Source: Halobacterium sp. DL1
Lineage (GTDB): Archaea > Halobacteriota > Halobacteria > Halobacteriales > Halobacteriaceae
Direction of reading: 5' to 3'
Length of the DNA stretch: 64,000 nt
NCBI GenBank assembly: GCA_000230955.3
Contig: CP007060.1
Span: 2,170,001-2,234,000, forward strand
Within the stretch, counting starts at the first letter, position 1, and the number at the start of each line of letters is the position of its first letter. The position numbers and the translations under genes are program-made. The notes beneath the pieces were generated by a model that was not told the origin of the DNA, made no database searches, and saw only the letters and a list, made by a program, of their open reading frames with translations. Shown piece after piece: positions 54,236 to 61,398 of the stretch.

Positions 54236-54574
54236 CTACCGCGGGGTGGCCAGCGCGCTCACCCAGCGGCCGTCCGCGCGGACCTCGCCCGCGAGGCCGG
54301 CGTCCCCGAGCAGGCCGGAGAACTCCTCGCCGCCGTAGTACGCGAAGAAGCGGTCGTCGCCACCGCCGTGGTCGTCGTCGGGTTCGAACCCCGCGCTCTC
54401 GCCGCGTTTCACCGAGCAGAACAGCACGCCGTCGTCGGCGAGCACACGGTCACCGGTCAGCGCGTCGAAGAACGGGTCGCCGTGGCCGTCTGCGACGCTG
54501 CCCGCGCGGTACTTCTCGCAGTAGACGTCGGCGTGGGCCTCGTAGGTCGCGGCGGTGCGGAGGGACTCGTCCAT
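54236..54574 (-). pseudogene. SAM-dependent methyltransferase lacking its SAM-binding core
   Basis: 112 residues. The N-terminal 40 ('[40 protein letters not shown]') and the C-terminal 70 ('[15 protein letters not shown]', '[20 protein letters not shown]') are those of a class I methyltransferase of about 200 residues. The middle, which should hold 'DVGCGPG' and the following beta-strands, is missing. The join is 'DRVL|ADDG', where the two copies of an RVL/GTGCTCG word have fused, so a deletion between short direct repeats is likely. The frame remains open, but the SAM site is gone, so I call it a pseudogene. Confidence 0.7.
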
Positions 54575-54655
54575 GCGCTCACTCGCTGCCGTGGGCGCTT
54601 CGAAGTTTCGGCCGGAAACAACACCTCCTTAATCGGGGCCGCAGAACACAACTGT

Positions 54656-55306
54656 ATGAGTAGTCCACACGTGCTGATTCTCGGCGCGCCGGGCGCCGGG
54701 AAGGGCACGCAGAGCCGTCGTCTCACCGAGGAGTTCGGCATCGAACACGTCACGACCGGTGACGCGCTCCGGGGGAACAAGGGGATGGACATCAGTCACC
54801 TCGACCTGGAGTACGACACGCCCGGCGAGTACATGGACGCGGGCGAACTCGTCCCCGACCCGGTCGTCAACGAGATCGTGAAGAAGGCCCTCCAGGAGGC
54901 CGACGGCTACGTGCTCGACGGCTACCCGCGCAACGAGAGCCAGACCGAGTACCTCGACTCCATCACCGACCTCGACGTCGTGCTCTACCTCGACGTCGCC
55001 GAGGAGGAGCTCGTCCGCCGGCTGACGGGCCGGCGCGTCTGCGAGGACTGCGGCGCGACCTACCACGTCGACTTCGACCCGCCCGAGGAGGCAGGCGTCT
55101 GCGACGAGTGCGGCGGCACCCTCTACCAGCGCGAGGACGACACCGAGGAGACCGCCCGCGAGCGCATCCGCGTCTACGAGGAGAACACCGCGCCCGTCGT
55201 GGAGTACTTCCGCGAGGAGGGCGTGCTCGCCGAGATTGACGGCGAACAGACCCCCGACGAGGTCTGGGACGGCGTCCGGGACGCGGTCGCCGAGCGAACA
55301 GCGTAA
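54656..55306 (+). CDS. adk: adenylate kinase
   Basis: 216 residues. P-loop GAPGAGKGT (10-18), 'TGDALRGN', and a LID domain with a zinc site Cys129-x2-Cys132...Cys149-x2-Cys152. Long-form bacterial-type Adk. It balances AMP, ADP and ATP. First of the adk-DUF106-cmk-truB gene group that in many archaea lies close to secY. Confidence 0.95.
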   Translation: MSSPHVLILGAPGAGKGTQSRRLTEEFGIEHVTTGDALRGNKGMDISHLDLEYDTPGEYMDAGELVPDPVVNEIVKKALQEADGYVLDGYPRNESQTEYLDSITDLDVVLYLDVAEEELVRRLTGRRVCEDCGATYHVDFDPPEEAGVCDECGGTLYQREDDTEETARERIRVYEENTAPVVEYFREEGVLAEIDGEQTPDEVWDGVRDAVAERTA

Positions 55307-55339
55307 GAGGTTCAAGCGGTCGCCGCAAAGGGGCGCATA

Positions 55340-56212
55340 ATGGTACGAACCGCGGAGAAAGTCCGCTCGCTGGTCCGGGAGGACCCCGAGATGGCGACTA
55401 TACTGGACGACCTCCTCGACCAGGAGGGCGAACTCCACTGGCAGGACGTCAACGGCGACGTCTCCAGCGGCCAGTGGGGCCGCCTCCTCGAGAAGGACCT
55501 CCTCGTCGCGGCCGACGATGGGTTCCGGTTCGCCGACCCGGAAGGGGTCCGCGAGGGCCTCGGTCCAGAGGAGGAGACCGACGAGGAAGCCCCGGAGACG
55601 ACGTCGTGGTCGAAGTGGGACAAACTGGCTGGCGTCGGCGCCGTCGGCGCGATGGTCGGTTACAGCGTCACCCCAATCCGGAACGCGGTCGGCGGGAGCG
55701 TCGAACTGCTCATCGGTCCCATCGACGCCGTTCTCCCGTTCTACGTCGTCGTGATGGTGCTGGCGGTGCTCACCGGCCTCTACTCCACGCTCCTGCAGGC
55801 GAACCTCACCGACATGTCGAAGATGTCTGAGTACCAGGAGCGCGCGAAGGACCTCCAGGACCGGATGTCCGATGCCAAGGAGCGGGGCGACGAAGCAGAG
55901 ATCGAGCGCCTGCGGGAGGAGCAGATGGAGGCGTTCGGTGACCAGGCGAACATGCTCAAAGAGCAGTTCCGCCCGATGGTGTGGATCATGCTGCTCACCA
56001 TTCCGGTGTTCCTCTGGATGTACTGGAAGCTCGGCAGCGGACGGGTGCCGACGGAGGAACTCCAGATGACCCTGCCGCTGATGGGCGAGGCGAACCTCAA
56101 GAGCGGGCGCGCCCTCGTCTTCCCGGTGTGGATCATCTGGTACATGCTCTGCTCGTTCAGCTTCTCGAACGTCATCCGGAAGGCGCTGAACATCCAGACG
56201 ACGCCCACCTAG
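55340..56212 (+). CDS. DUF106/EMC3-TMCO1-type membrane insertase homolog
   Basis: 290 residues. An N-terminal cytosolic part of about 95 residues (winged-helix-like, 'WGRLLEKDLLVAADDGFRF') is followed by three membrane helices with a long coiled coil in between ('YQERAKDLQDRMSDAKERGDEAEIERLREEQMEAF'). This is the archaeal DUF106 (Ylp1/EMC3/TMCO1) branch of the Oxa1/YidC superfamily, which inserts membrane proteins. It follows adk by about 30 bases, and the link to secY fits. Confidence 0.9.
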   Translation: MVRTAEKVRSLVREDPEMATILDDLLDQEGELHWQDVNGDVSSGQWGRLLEKDLLVAADDGFRFADPEGVREGLGPEEETDEEAPETTSWSKWDKLAGVGAVGAMVGYSVTPIRNAVGGSVELLIGPIDAVLPFYVVVMVLAVLTGLYSTLLQANLTDMSKMSEYQERAKDLQDRMSDAKERGDEAEIERLREEQMEAFGDQANMLKEQFRPMVWIMLLTIPVFLWMYWKLGSGRVPTEELQMTLPLMGEANLKSGRALVFPVWIIWYMLCSFSFSNVIRKALNIQTTPT

Positions 56213-56488
56213 GAACACCCACTCTTTACAGCCCACTTTTTCCAGCGCTCGCGCGCCGCTGGCTCGCTCGCTTGCAAAAACTTGGGGAAAAGCACTCCTC
56301 CTTCGGTCCCTCCGTCAGAGCAAGCTCTGACGTGCTCTCGTTCGCCTTGGGCTCACGAGAACTCCGGTCCCTCAGTCGTCGGCCCGAGCGCTCACGTTGT
56401 TCGCGCTCGGTGAATCGTGCTCGTTCCGACGCGCAGCGGCTCCGCGCCGCTTCAAAACCTCTTTGTCGCCGCCGCTCCCAGCACGGAT
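56213..56488. repeat. haloarchaeal intergenic repeat region
   Basis: No gene. The first 90 bases are the inverted copy of the element at 13.7-13.9 kb (GCAAAAACTTGGGGAAAAGCACTCCTCC and neighbours, key words AAAAGCACTCCTCCTTC). Next is a perfect hairpin with a 9-base stem, CGTCAGAGC-AA-GCTCTGACG, at 56313-56332, then GAGC/CGCTC-rich sequence. The stretch separates the DUF106 gene from cmk. Confidence 0.55.
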
Positions 56489-57067
56489 ATGTTAGTCACC
56501 ATCTCCGGGCCGCCGGGGAGCGGGAAGAGCACCGTCGCTTCCGCGCTCGCCGACCACCTCGACTACGACCACACGTCGGGGGGCGACATCTTCCGCGGGC
56601 TCGCAGACGAGCGAGGGCTCACCCTCGAGGAGTTCAACGAACTCGCCGAGGAGGACCCCCAGATCGACAAGGACCTCGACCACCAGCTCCGTGAGACCGC
56701 ACGGAACCGCGACGACGTCGTCCTCGAATCGCGGCTCGCCGGCTGGATGGCGGGGGAGTACGCCGACATCAAGATCTGGCTCGACGCCCCCCTGGGCGTG
56801 CGCGCCCGCCGCATCGCCGAACGCGAGGACAAGACACCGGCCACGGCGCGCGCGGAGACGGAGAAGCGCGAACAGTCGGAGGCCGCGCGGTACGCCGAGT
56901 ACTACGGCATCGACTTCGACGACCTCACTATCTACGACCTCTCGGTGAACACGGCGCGCTGGGGGCCGGACGCGGTCACCGACATCGTGCTCTACGCCGT
57001 CGACTCCTACGTGGCGTCCAGCGACGAGGGGCCGACGCCCATCGAGGAAGTCCGCTACCAGTTCTGA
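56489..57067 (+). CDS. cmk: cytidylate kinase
   Basis: 192 residues from the ATG at 56489. 'GPPGSGKST' (7-15) is the P-loop; '[31 protein letters not shown]' and '[37 protein letters not shown]' mark the archaeal Cmk subfamily. It phosphorylates CMP/dCMP. Two bases precede truB, so the two are co-transcribed. Confidence 0.94.
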   Translation: MLVTISGPPGSGKSTVASALADHLDYDHTSGGDIFRGLADERGLTLEEFNELAEEDPQIDKDLDHQLRETARNRDDVVLESRLAGWMAGEYADIKIWLDAPLGVRARRIAEREDKTPATARAETEKREQSEAARYAEYYGIDFDDLTIYDLSVNTARWGPDAVTDIVLYAVDSYVASSDEGPTPIEEVRYQF

Positions 57068-57069
57068 CG

Positions 57070-57960
57070 ATGCTCCGCTCCGCCCCCGAGGACCGCGACC
57101 CCGAAGCCATCCTGGAGTTCGGCGTCCTGAACCTCGACAAGCCGCCCGGCCCCTCCGCCCACCAGGTGTCGGCGTGGGTCCGGGACATGACCGGCGTGGA
57201 GAAGGCCGCCCACGCGGGCACGCTCGACCCGAAGGTGACGGGCTGTCTCCCGATACTCACGGGTGCGGCGACCCGCCTCGCGCCCGCGCTCCTCGAAGGC
57301 CCCAAGGAGTACGTCACCGTCCTCGAACTCCACGCCGACCCGCCCGCCAACCTCGAATCCGTTGTGGCGGAGTTCGAGGGACCGACCTACCAGAAGCCCC
57401 CGCGGAAGTCAGCGGTGGCGCGCCGCCTCCGCGTCCGCGAGATCTACGACCTCGACGTGCTGGAGGTCGAGAACCGACAGGCGCTCCTGCGGATCCGTTG
57501 TGAATCCGGGACGTACGTCCGGAAGCTCTGTCACGACCTGGGGCGCGCCCTGGGCACCGGCGCCCACATGGGCCACCTTCGGCGGACCGCAACCACGCCC
57601 TTCGACGACACCGACCTCGTCACGCTCCAGGACCTCTCGGACGCCCTCGCGTGGTACCGCGACGAGGACGACACTGACCCGCCCGGGAGTCCGGAGGAAG
57701 CGCTCCGGGCAGTGGTCGCGCCCGCCGAACGCGCACTCGGCCACCTCCCGAGTGTCACCATCGCGCCCTCGGCCGCCGCCGAAGTCGCAGAGGGCGCGCC
57801 AGTGTACGCACCGGGGGTCCTCGACGCGGACCCCGCCGACCGCGACGCGCTCGTCGCGTGTTACACGCCCGACAGAGCGGCGGTCTGTCTCGGCCGCCTC
57901 GTCGGCGACCCCGACGCCGACAGCGGAACGGTCGTCTCCCTCGAACGCGTGCTCGTCTGA
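57070..57960 (+). CDS. truB: RNA pseudouridine synthase Cbf5/TruB
   Basis: 296 residues. Catalytic Asp53 in 'HAGTLDPKVTG', 'YQKPPRKSAVARRLRVREIYDL', 'RCESGTYVRKLCHDLGRALGTGAHMGHLRR', and a C-terminal PUA domain (about 215-296). It is the archaeal Cbf5/TruB that isomerises U55 of tRNA alone and works in H/ACA RNPs. The following gene is a tRNA. Confidence 0.94.
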   Translation: MLRSAPEDRDPEAILEFGVLNLDKPPGPSAHQVSAWVRDMTGVEKAAHAGTLDPKVTGCLPILTGAATRLAPALLEGPKEYVTVLELHADPPANLESVVAEFEGPTYQKPPRKSAVARRLRVREIYDLDVLEVENRQALLRIRCESGTYVRKLCHDLGRALGTGAHMGHLRRTATTPFDDTDLVTLQDLSDALAWYRDEDDTDPPGSPEEALRAVVAPAERALGHLPSVTIAPSAAAEVAEGAPVYAPGVLDADPADRDALVACYTPDRAAVCLGRLVGDPDADSGTVVSLERVLV

Positions 57961-57983
57961 CCATCGCGCCGCCCGTGGAAAAC

Positions 57984-57994
57984 GAAGGTCTTAA
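57984..57994 (+). promoter_or_regulatory. TATA-like box of tRNA-Pro
   Basis: GGTCTTAATGG about 30-36 bases before the 5' end of tRNA-Pro, in GC-rich surroundings. Confidence 0.4.
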
Positions 57995-58021
57995 TGGTAG
58001 AACTCGCATTCTTCCAGACGC

Positions 58022-58092
58022 GGGACCGTGGGGTAGCGGTATCCTCGGCGGATGGGGTCCGTCGGACCTGAGTTCGAATCTCGGCGGTCCCA
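58022..58092 (+). tRNA. tRNA-Pro (GGG)
   Basis: A 71-base cloverleaf. Acceptor GGGACCG/CGGTCCC with discriminator A; anticodon stem GGCGG/CCGTC around loop ATGGGGT, anticodon GGG; T-arm CTGAG-TTCGAAT-CTCGG. No intron or encoded CCA. Its 3' end and trailer are repeated once downstream. Confidence 0.94.
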
Positions 58093-58190
58093 CTTTTGCG
58101 GAGCGAAATGGGAACTCGAGAGACGGCTGTCTCTCGGCGGTCCCACTTTTCACGAAGCAGGATATGAGAACGAGAGCCGTTCGTCTCTCG
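58080..58190. repeat. tandem copies of the tRNA-Pro 3' end and trailer
   Basis: CTCGGCGGTCCCACTTTT at 58080-58097 (3' part of the tRNA plus its T4 tract) recurs identically at 58133-58150, with a period of 53 bases. Each unit ends in a related 20-base inverted repeat: CGAGAGAC-GGCT-GTCTCTCG (58117-58136) and CGAGAG...CTCTCG (58171-58190). Only the first copy belongs to the tRNA. Confidence 0.65.
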
Positions 58191-58195
58191 ATAAC

Positions 58196-59218
58196 CTACT
58201 GATTGGTGTCGCGTTTCTCCTTGCAGGCGCCGATGAACTGGCTGACGACGGCGGACGCGACGAGCGTCGTCGTGCGGTCGTAGCTCTCGAGCGGCGGGGC
58301 GACTTCCATGAGGTCCATCGCCGTCGTCTTCTCGGGGCGGCCGAGCTGGTAGACCAGCTCCTGGAGCTCGTGCGTCCGGAGTCCGCCGGGGCTCGGCACC
58401 GACGTCCCGGGTGCGTCCCCGGGTTCGAGTACGTCGATGTCCACCGAGACGTACACCGCGTCGGTGCCGTCGGTCGCGGCCGCCAGTGCGCGTTCGGCCG
58501 CCTCCCGCGGCCCGTCGAAGTGGACGTCCCGGGCAGTGATTATCTCCGCACCGTTCTCACGGACCCAGTCCACGTAGTACTTCGAGTTGTGCCAGCCGGA
58601 GAGGCCGAGTTCCACGAAGTTGTCGTGTGAGAGCTTCCCGGAGTCGTCCTCGAGGAGCCGACGAAACGGCGTCCCCGAGGAGAGTTCGCCGCCGTGGGAG
58701 TGGCGGACGTCGTGGTGGGCGTCGATGTTGACGACGCCGACGTCGCCGTCGGTGCTGTTCATCAGCCCCTTCGCAGCGGGGTAGGTCAGCGAGTGGTCGC
58801 CACCGATGGTGATGGGGACGATGTCGTTCTCGAAGAGCTCCGTGGCGACGGACTCCAGCTGGTCGTGGGCTTCGAGCACGTCCGTCTGCGTGAGGTCGAC
58901 GTTGCCGAAGTCCACGATGTCGAGGCCCTCCGAGTAGTCGACGTCTATCTCGGGGTTGTAGCAGGTCCAGTACGGCATCTTGTCGCGAACTCCGTTCGGG
59001 CCCTCGCGGGAGCCCCGGGCACCGGCGACCGCCGCCGTGTCGAACGGTGCCCCGACGATGCCGACGTCGGCGGTCTCCGCACCGGGGTACTGTTCGACGA
59101 CGTCGCCGAAGTTCGTCTCGTAGGGGTCCTCGATGGGGACGTTGTACCCGTCGAACGGGGTGAGCAGGTCGGTCACGTCTGCCGACAGCGCTATGCGCGA
59201 TGTGGTATCGTCACTCAT
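58196..59218 (-). CDS. speB: ureohydrolase (agmatinase-like)
   Basis: 340 residues, arginase/agmatinase fold. All six manganese ligands are there: His142 ('GGDHS'), Asp166, His168 and Asp170 ('NIDAHHD'), Asp260 and Asp262 ('SVDIDVLEPGDAPG'), as well as 'GTSVPSPGG'. Members cleave guanidino compounds (agmatine, guanidinobutyrate, formiminoglutamate and others) to urea and an amine or acid. The substrate of this one is not decided by the motifs. It is divergent from an amidohydrolase that also handles C-N bonds of ureido compounds. Confidence 0.82.
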   Translation of the reverse strand: MSDDTTSRIALSADVTDLLTPFDGYNVPIEDPYETNFGDVVEQYPGAETADVGIVGAPFDTAAVAGARGSREGPNGVRDKMPYWTCYNPEIDVDYSEGLDIVDFGNVDLTQTDVLEAHDQLESVATELFENDIVPITIGGDHSLTYPAAKGLMNSTDGDVGVVNIDAHHDVRHSHGGELSSGTPFRRLLEDDSGKLSHDNFVELGLSGWHNSKYYVDWVRENGAEIITARDVHFDGPREAAERALAAATDGTDAVYVSVDIDVLEPGDAPGTSVPSPGGLRTHELQELVYQLGRPEKTTAMDLMEVAPPLESYDRTTTLVASAVVSQFIGACKEKRDTNQ

Positions 59219-59416
59219 ACCGAATACGTCTCCGTCAGATGATAAAATTATTTTGGGCAGAAGTGGGGCCAGTCCGAAAGAGGACTGTCGAATCGAGCGA
59301 CGAGGACGCAGATTCTATCTCGGGGAGCCTTCGACTGACCACCGATTCGGAGATAATTTATCGTACATTTTCCCTGCGGGCGATAGTATTTGTGCCAGGG
59401 GAACCACACCGGAAGT
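59219..59416. promoter_or_regulatory. AT-rich divergent promoter region with two palindromes
   Basis: Between the ureohydrolase and amidohydrolase starts. AAAAT-T-ATTTT lies about 25-35 bases from the ureohydrolase ATG and provides its TATA box (read as AATTTTATC on the minus strand). A second palindrome, GATAA-T-TTATC, lies about 65 bases before the amidohydrolase ATG, followed by an AT-rich box (GATAGTATTTG) at about 59381-59391. Spacing suits a shared regulator of both genes. Confidence 0.5.
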
Positions 59417-60646
59417 ATGACCGTGACTATCGACCCGGAGCGGTTCCGGGAGTCCTTCGAGCGGTACTCGCGTGTCGGTGCGACCGACCACGGTGGCCTC
59501 CACCGACTCGCGCTCTCCGACGCCGACAGGGAGGCACGGGACCTGTTCGTCGCCGACCTGGAGGAGCTCGGCCTCGAGGTGCGGGTCGACGAGGTCGGGA
59601 ACATCTTCGGGCGACGGCCCGGTCGAGAGGACGACCTGGCGCCGGTCCTCATCGGTTCGCACCTCGACTCCCAGCCCTACGGGGGCCGGTACGACGGACA
59701 GCTCGGCGTTCTCACCGCCCTGGAGACGTTGCGGGCCCTCGAGGACGAGCAGGTCGAGACGCGTCGCCCGGTCGAGATCGTGAACTGGACGAACGAGGAG
59801 GGCGCCAGGTTCCAGCCGTCGATGCTCGGAAGTGGAGTGTTCGTGGGCAAGCACTCCCTCGAGGACGCCCTCGCCGTCGAGGACCGCGACGGCACGGTTC
59901 TCGGCGACGAGCTGGAGCGCATCGGGTACGACGGTGACGCCGAGTGTGGGGGGTACGACGTTCACAGTTTCCTCGAGCTCCACGTCGAGCAGGGGCCGAC
60001 CCTCGAGAGCGAAGGGACGCCCGTCGGGATAGTCGATGGGGTGTTCGGGCTGTACTGGGCCCGGATGCGCGTCGAGGGGGAGGCCGACCACGCAGGGCCC
60101 ACACCGATGCACACCCGGACCGACGCGCTGCAGGCCGCGACCGGTGCCATCGACCGAATCGGGACGATTCCACAACACCTCTCGCCCGACGCGGTCGTCA
60201 CGGTCGGCGAGGTGAGCGTCCACCCGAACTCGATCAACGTCATCCCGAGTGAGGTCACGTTCACCGTCGACCTCCGGAGCTTCGACGACGGGGTCATCGA
60301 GGAGGGAATCCAGCGAGTGACCGAGGAGCTGGACGCGGCCTGTAATCGCCACGGCACGACTTACGAGGTCGAGGAGCTGCAACGCCACCAGTCGATGAAC
60401 TTCTCCCCGACTGTCCGGTCGGCTATCGACGACGCCAGCGGAAGTACGGGCGTCGAGGCGATGCACTTGCTCAGTGGGGCTGGACACGACGCCCAGCACA
60501 TGGACGCAGTGACCGACGCGGGGATGATCTTCGTCCCGAGCGTCGGCGGCGAGACGCACAACGAAGCGGAGTACACCGAGTGGGAGGACGCCGTGGACGG
60601 GGCGAAGGTGTACGCCGCCACGACACTGAATCTCGCCACGGAGTGA
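59417..60646 (+). CDS. M20 amidohydrolase (N-carbamoyl-amino-acid hydrolase/allantoate amidohydrolase family)
   Basis: 409 residues. M20 metal ligands: His82 and Asp84 ('GSHLDSQPYGG'), Asp93 ('RYDGQLGV'), Glu127/Glu128 ('NWTNEEGARF'), His189 ('LELHVEQGP') and a late His in 'GGETHNEAEYT'. The HyuC-type dimerisation domain is in the middle (about 210-325). The family hydrolyses N-carbamoyl amino acids, ureidoglycolate, allantoate or beta-ureidopropionate. Its neighbour is an agmatinase-like enzyme, so a shared nitrogen-scavenging pathway is likely. Substrate not settled. Confidence 0.85.
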   Translation: MTVTIDPERFRESFERYSRVGATDHGGLHRLALSDADREARDLFVADLEELGLEVRVDEVGNIFGRRPGREDDLAPVLIGSHLDSQPYGGRYDGQLGVLTALETLRALEDEQVETRRPVEIVNWTNEEGARFQPSMLGSGVFVGKHSLEDALAVEDRDGTVLGDELERIGYDGDAECGGYDVHSFLELHVEQGPTLESEGTPVGIVDGVFGLYWARMRVEGEADHAGPTPMHTRTDALQAATGAIDRIGTIPQHLSPDAVVTVGEVSVHPNSINVIPSEVTFTVDLRSFDDGVIEEGIQRVTEELDAACNRHGTTYEVEELQRHQSMNFSPTVRSAIDDASGSTGVEAMHLLSGAGHDAQHMDAVTDAGMIFVPSVGGETHNEAEYTEWEDAVDGAKVYAATTLNLATE

Positions 60647-60706
60647 CGGGGTTGGTCGGGCAGGCCACTCGCCGAACTTATCCCCTGGTGACCGCACCAC
60701 AGAGGT

Positions 60707-61021
60707 ATGGCGACGCTCGGCACGAAGCTGGTCGGGATGGACGCGGTGCCCGCGGTGCTGCACTACGAGGACGGCGGGATGGACGGCCCCCTGGAGATAC
60801 AGCACGTTCAGGTGGACGACGGGACGGTGAACGCGGTGGTCCACGTGCAGGCCGGCGGGACGCAGTCGCTCGCCCGAATCACCGGCGGGCTAGACGACTC
60901 GGAACTCGTCCTCCAGATTCCGACCGAGCCCGCGGACTTCGACTCGGTCGAGGCGTTCCTGGCGGCCGACGACATCTTCGAGACGGCGAAGACCGTCGTC
61001 GATATCGAGACGCGGCTGTAG
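60707..61021 (+). CDS. small acidic protein, unknown function
   Basis: 104 residues from the ATG at 60707, about 30 bases after a CTTATC box, so probably leaderless; an ATG at codon 11 is also possible. Beta-rich first part ('DGPLEIQHVQVDDGTVNAVVHVQAGGTQSLARITGG') and a helical end ('DFDSVEAFLAADDIFETAKTVVDIETRL'). No motif known to me. Confidence 0.6.
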   Translation: MATLGTKLVGMDAVPAVLHYEDGGMDGPLEIQHVQVDDGTVNAVVHVQAGGTQSLARITGGLDDSELVLQIPTEPADFDSVEAFLAADDIFETAKTVVDIETRL

Positions 61022-61079
61022 CGGAGGGCTCACTCTCCGGGGGACACATCCTTAACCCAGCACTGAGGAGCCATTGACA

Positions 61080-61316
61080 ATGGCTACCAAACCGGGGGAG
61101 TTGCGGCCGGGGTCCCACTTCACGCTGAGCATCTGGCACCCCGACTGCTGGACGCTGGAGGTGACCGAGGACACCGACGCCGGCCTGTTGGGCCACGGCG
61201 TCTACCACGTCGAGGAGAAGGTGAAGGGGCGGTTCACCGTCTACGGGGAGTCCGAGGATGCCGCCCCCCGTGTGATTGTCAACCACGAGGAATCATTGCA
61301 CAGCCGCCGGGTATAA
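61080..61316 (+). pseudogene. N-terminal fragment of a Bat-type regulator (likely truncated)
   Basis: 78 residues from the ATG at 61080, about 28 bases after a CTTAAC box. 'RPGSHFTLSIWHPDCWTLEVTEDTDAGLLGHGVYHVEEKVKGRFTVYGES' reads like the first domain of the haloarchaeal bacterio-opsin-activator-like HTH proteins of about 200-230 residues, as I remember them. The similarity stops at 'SEDA', near a run of six C (about 61263-61268), and the frame ends 19 codons later without any HTH. I therefore think it is a remnant, but an intact small protein cannot be excluded. Confidence 0.5.
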
Positions 61317-61398
61317 CACCCGCCCCTTCCATGAGAGGCCGCGGCGCGCACCCACCCCGAGAACCGACCGCAGGCGGACTGACCACGGCCGGGACGCT

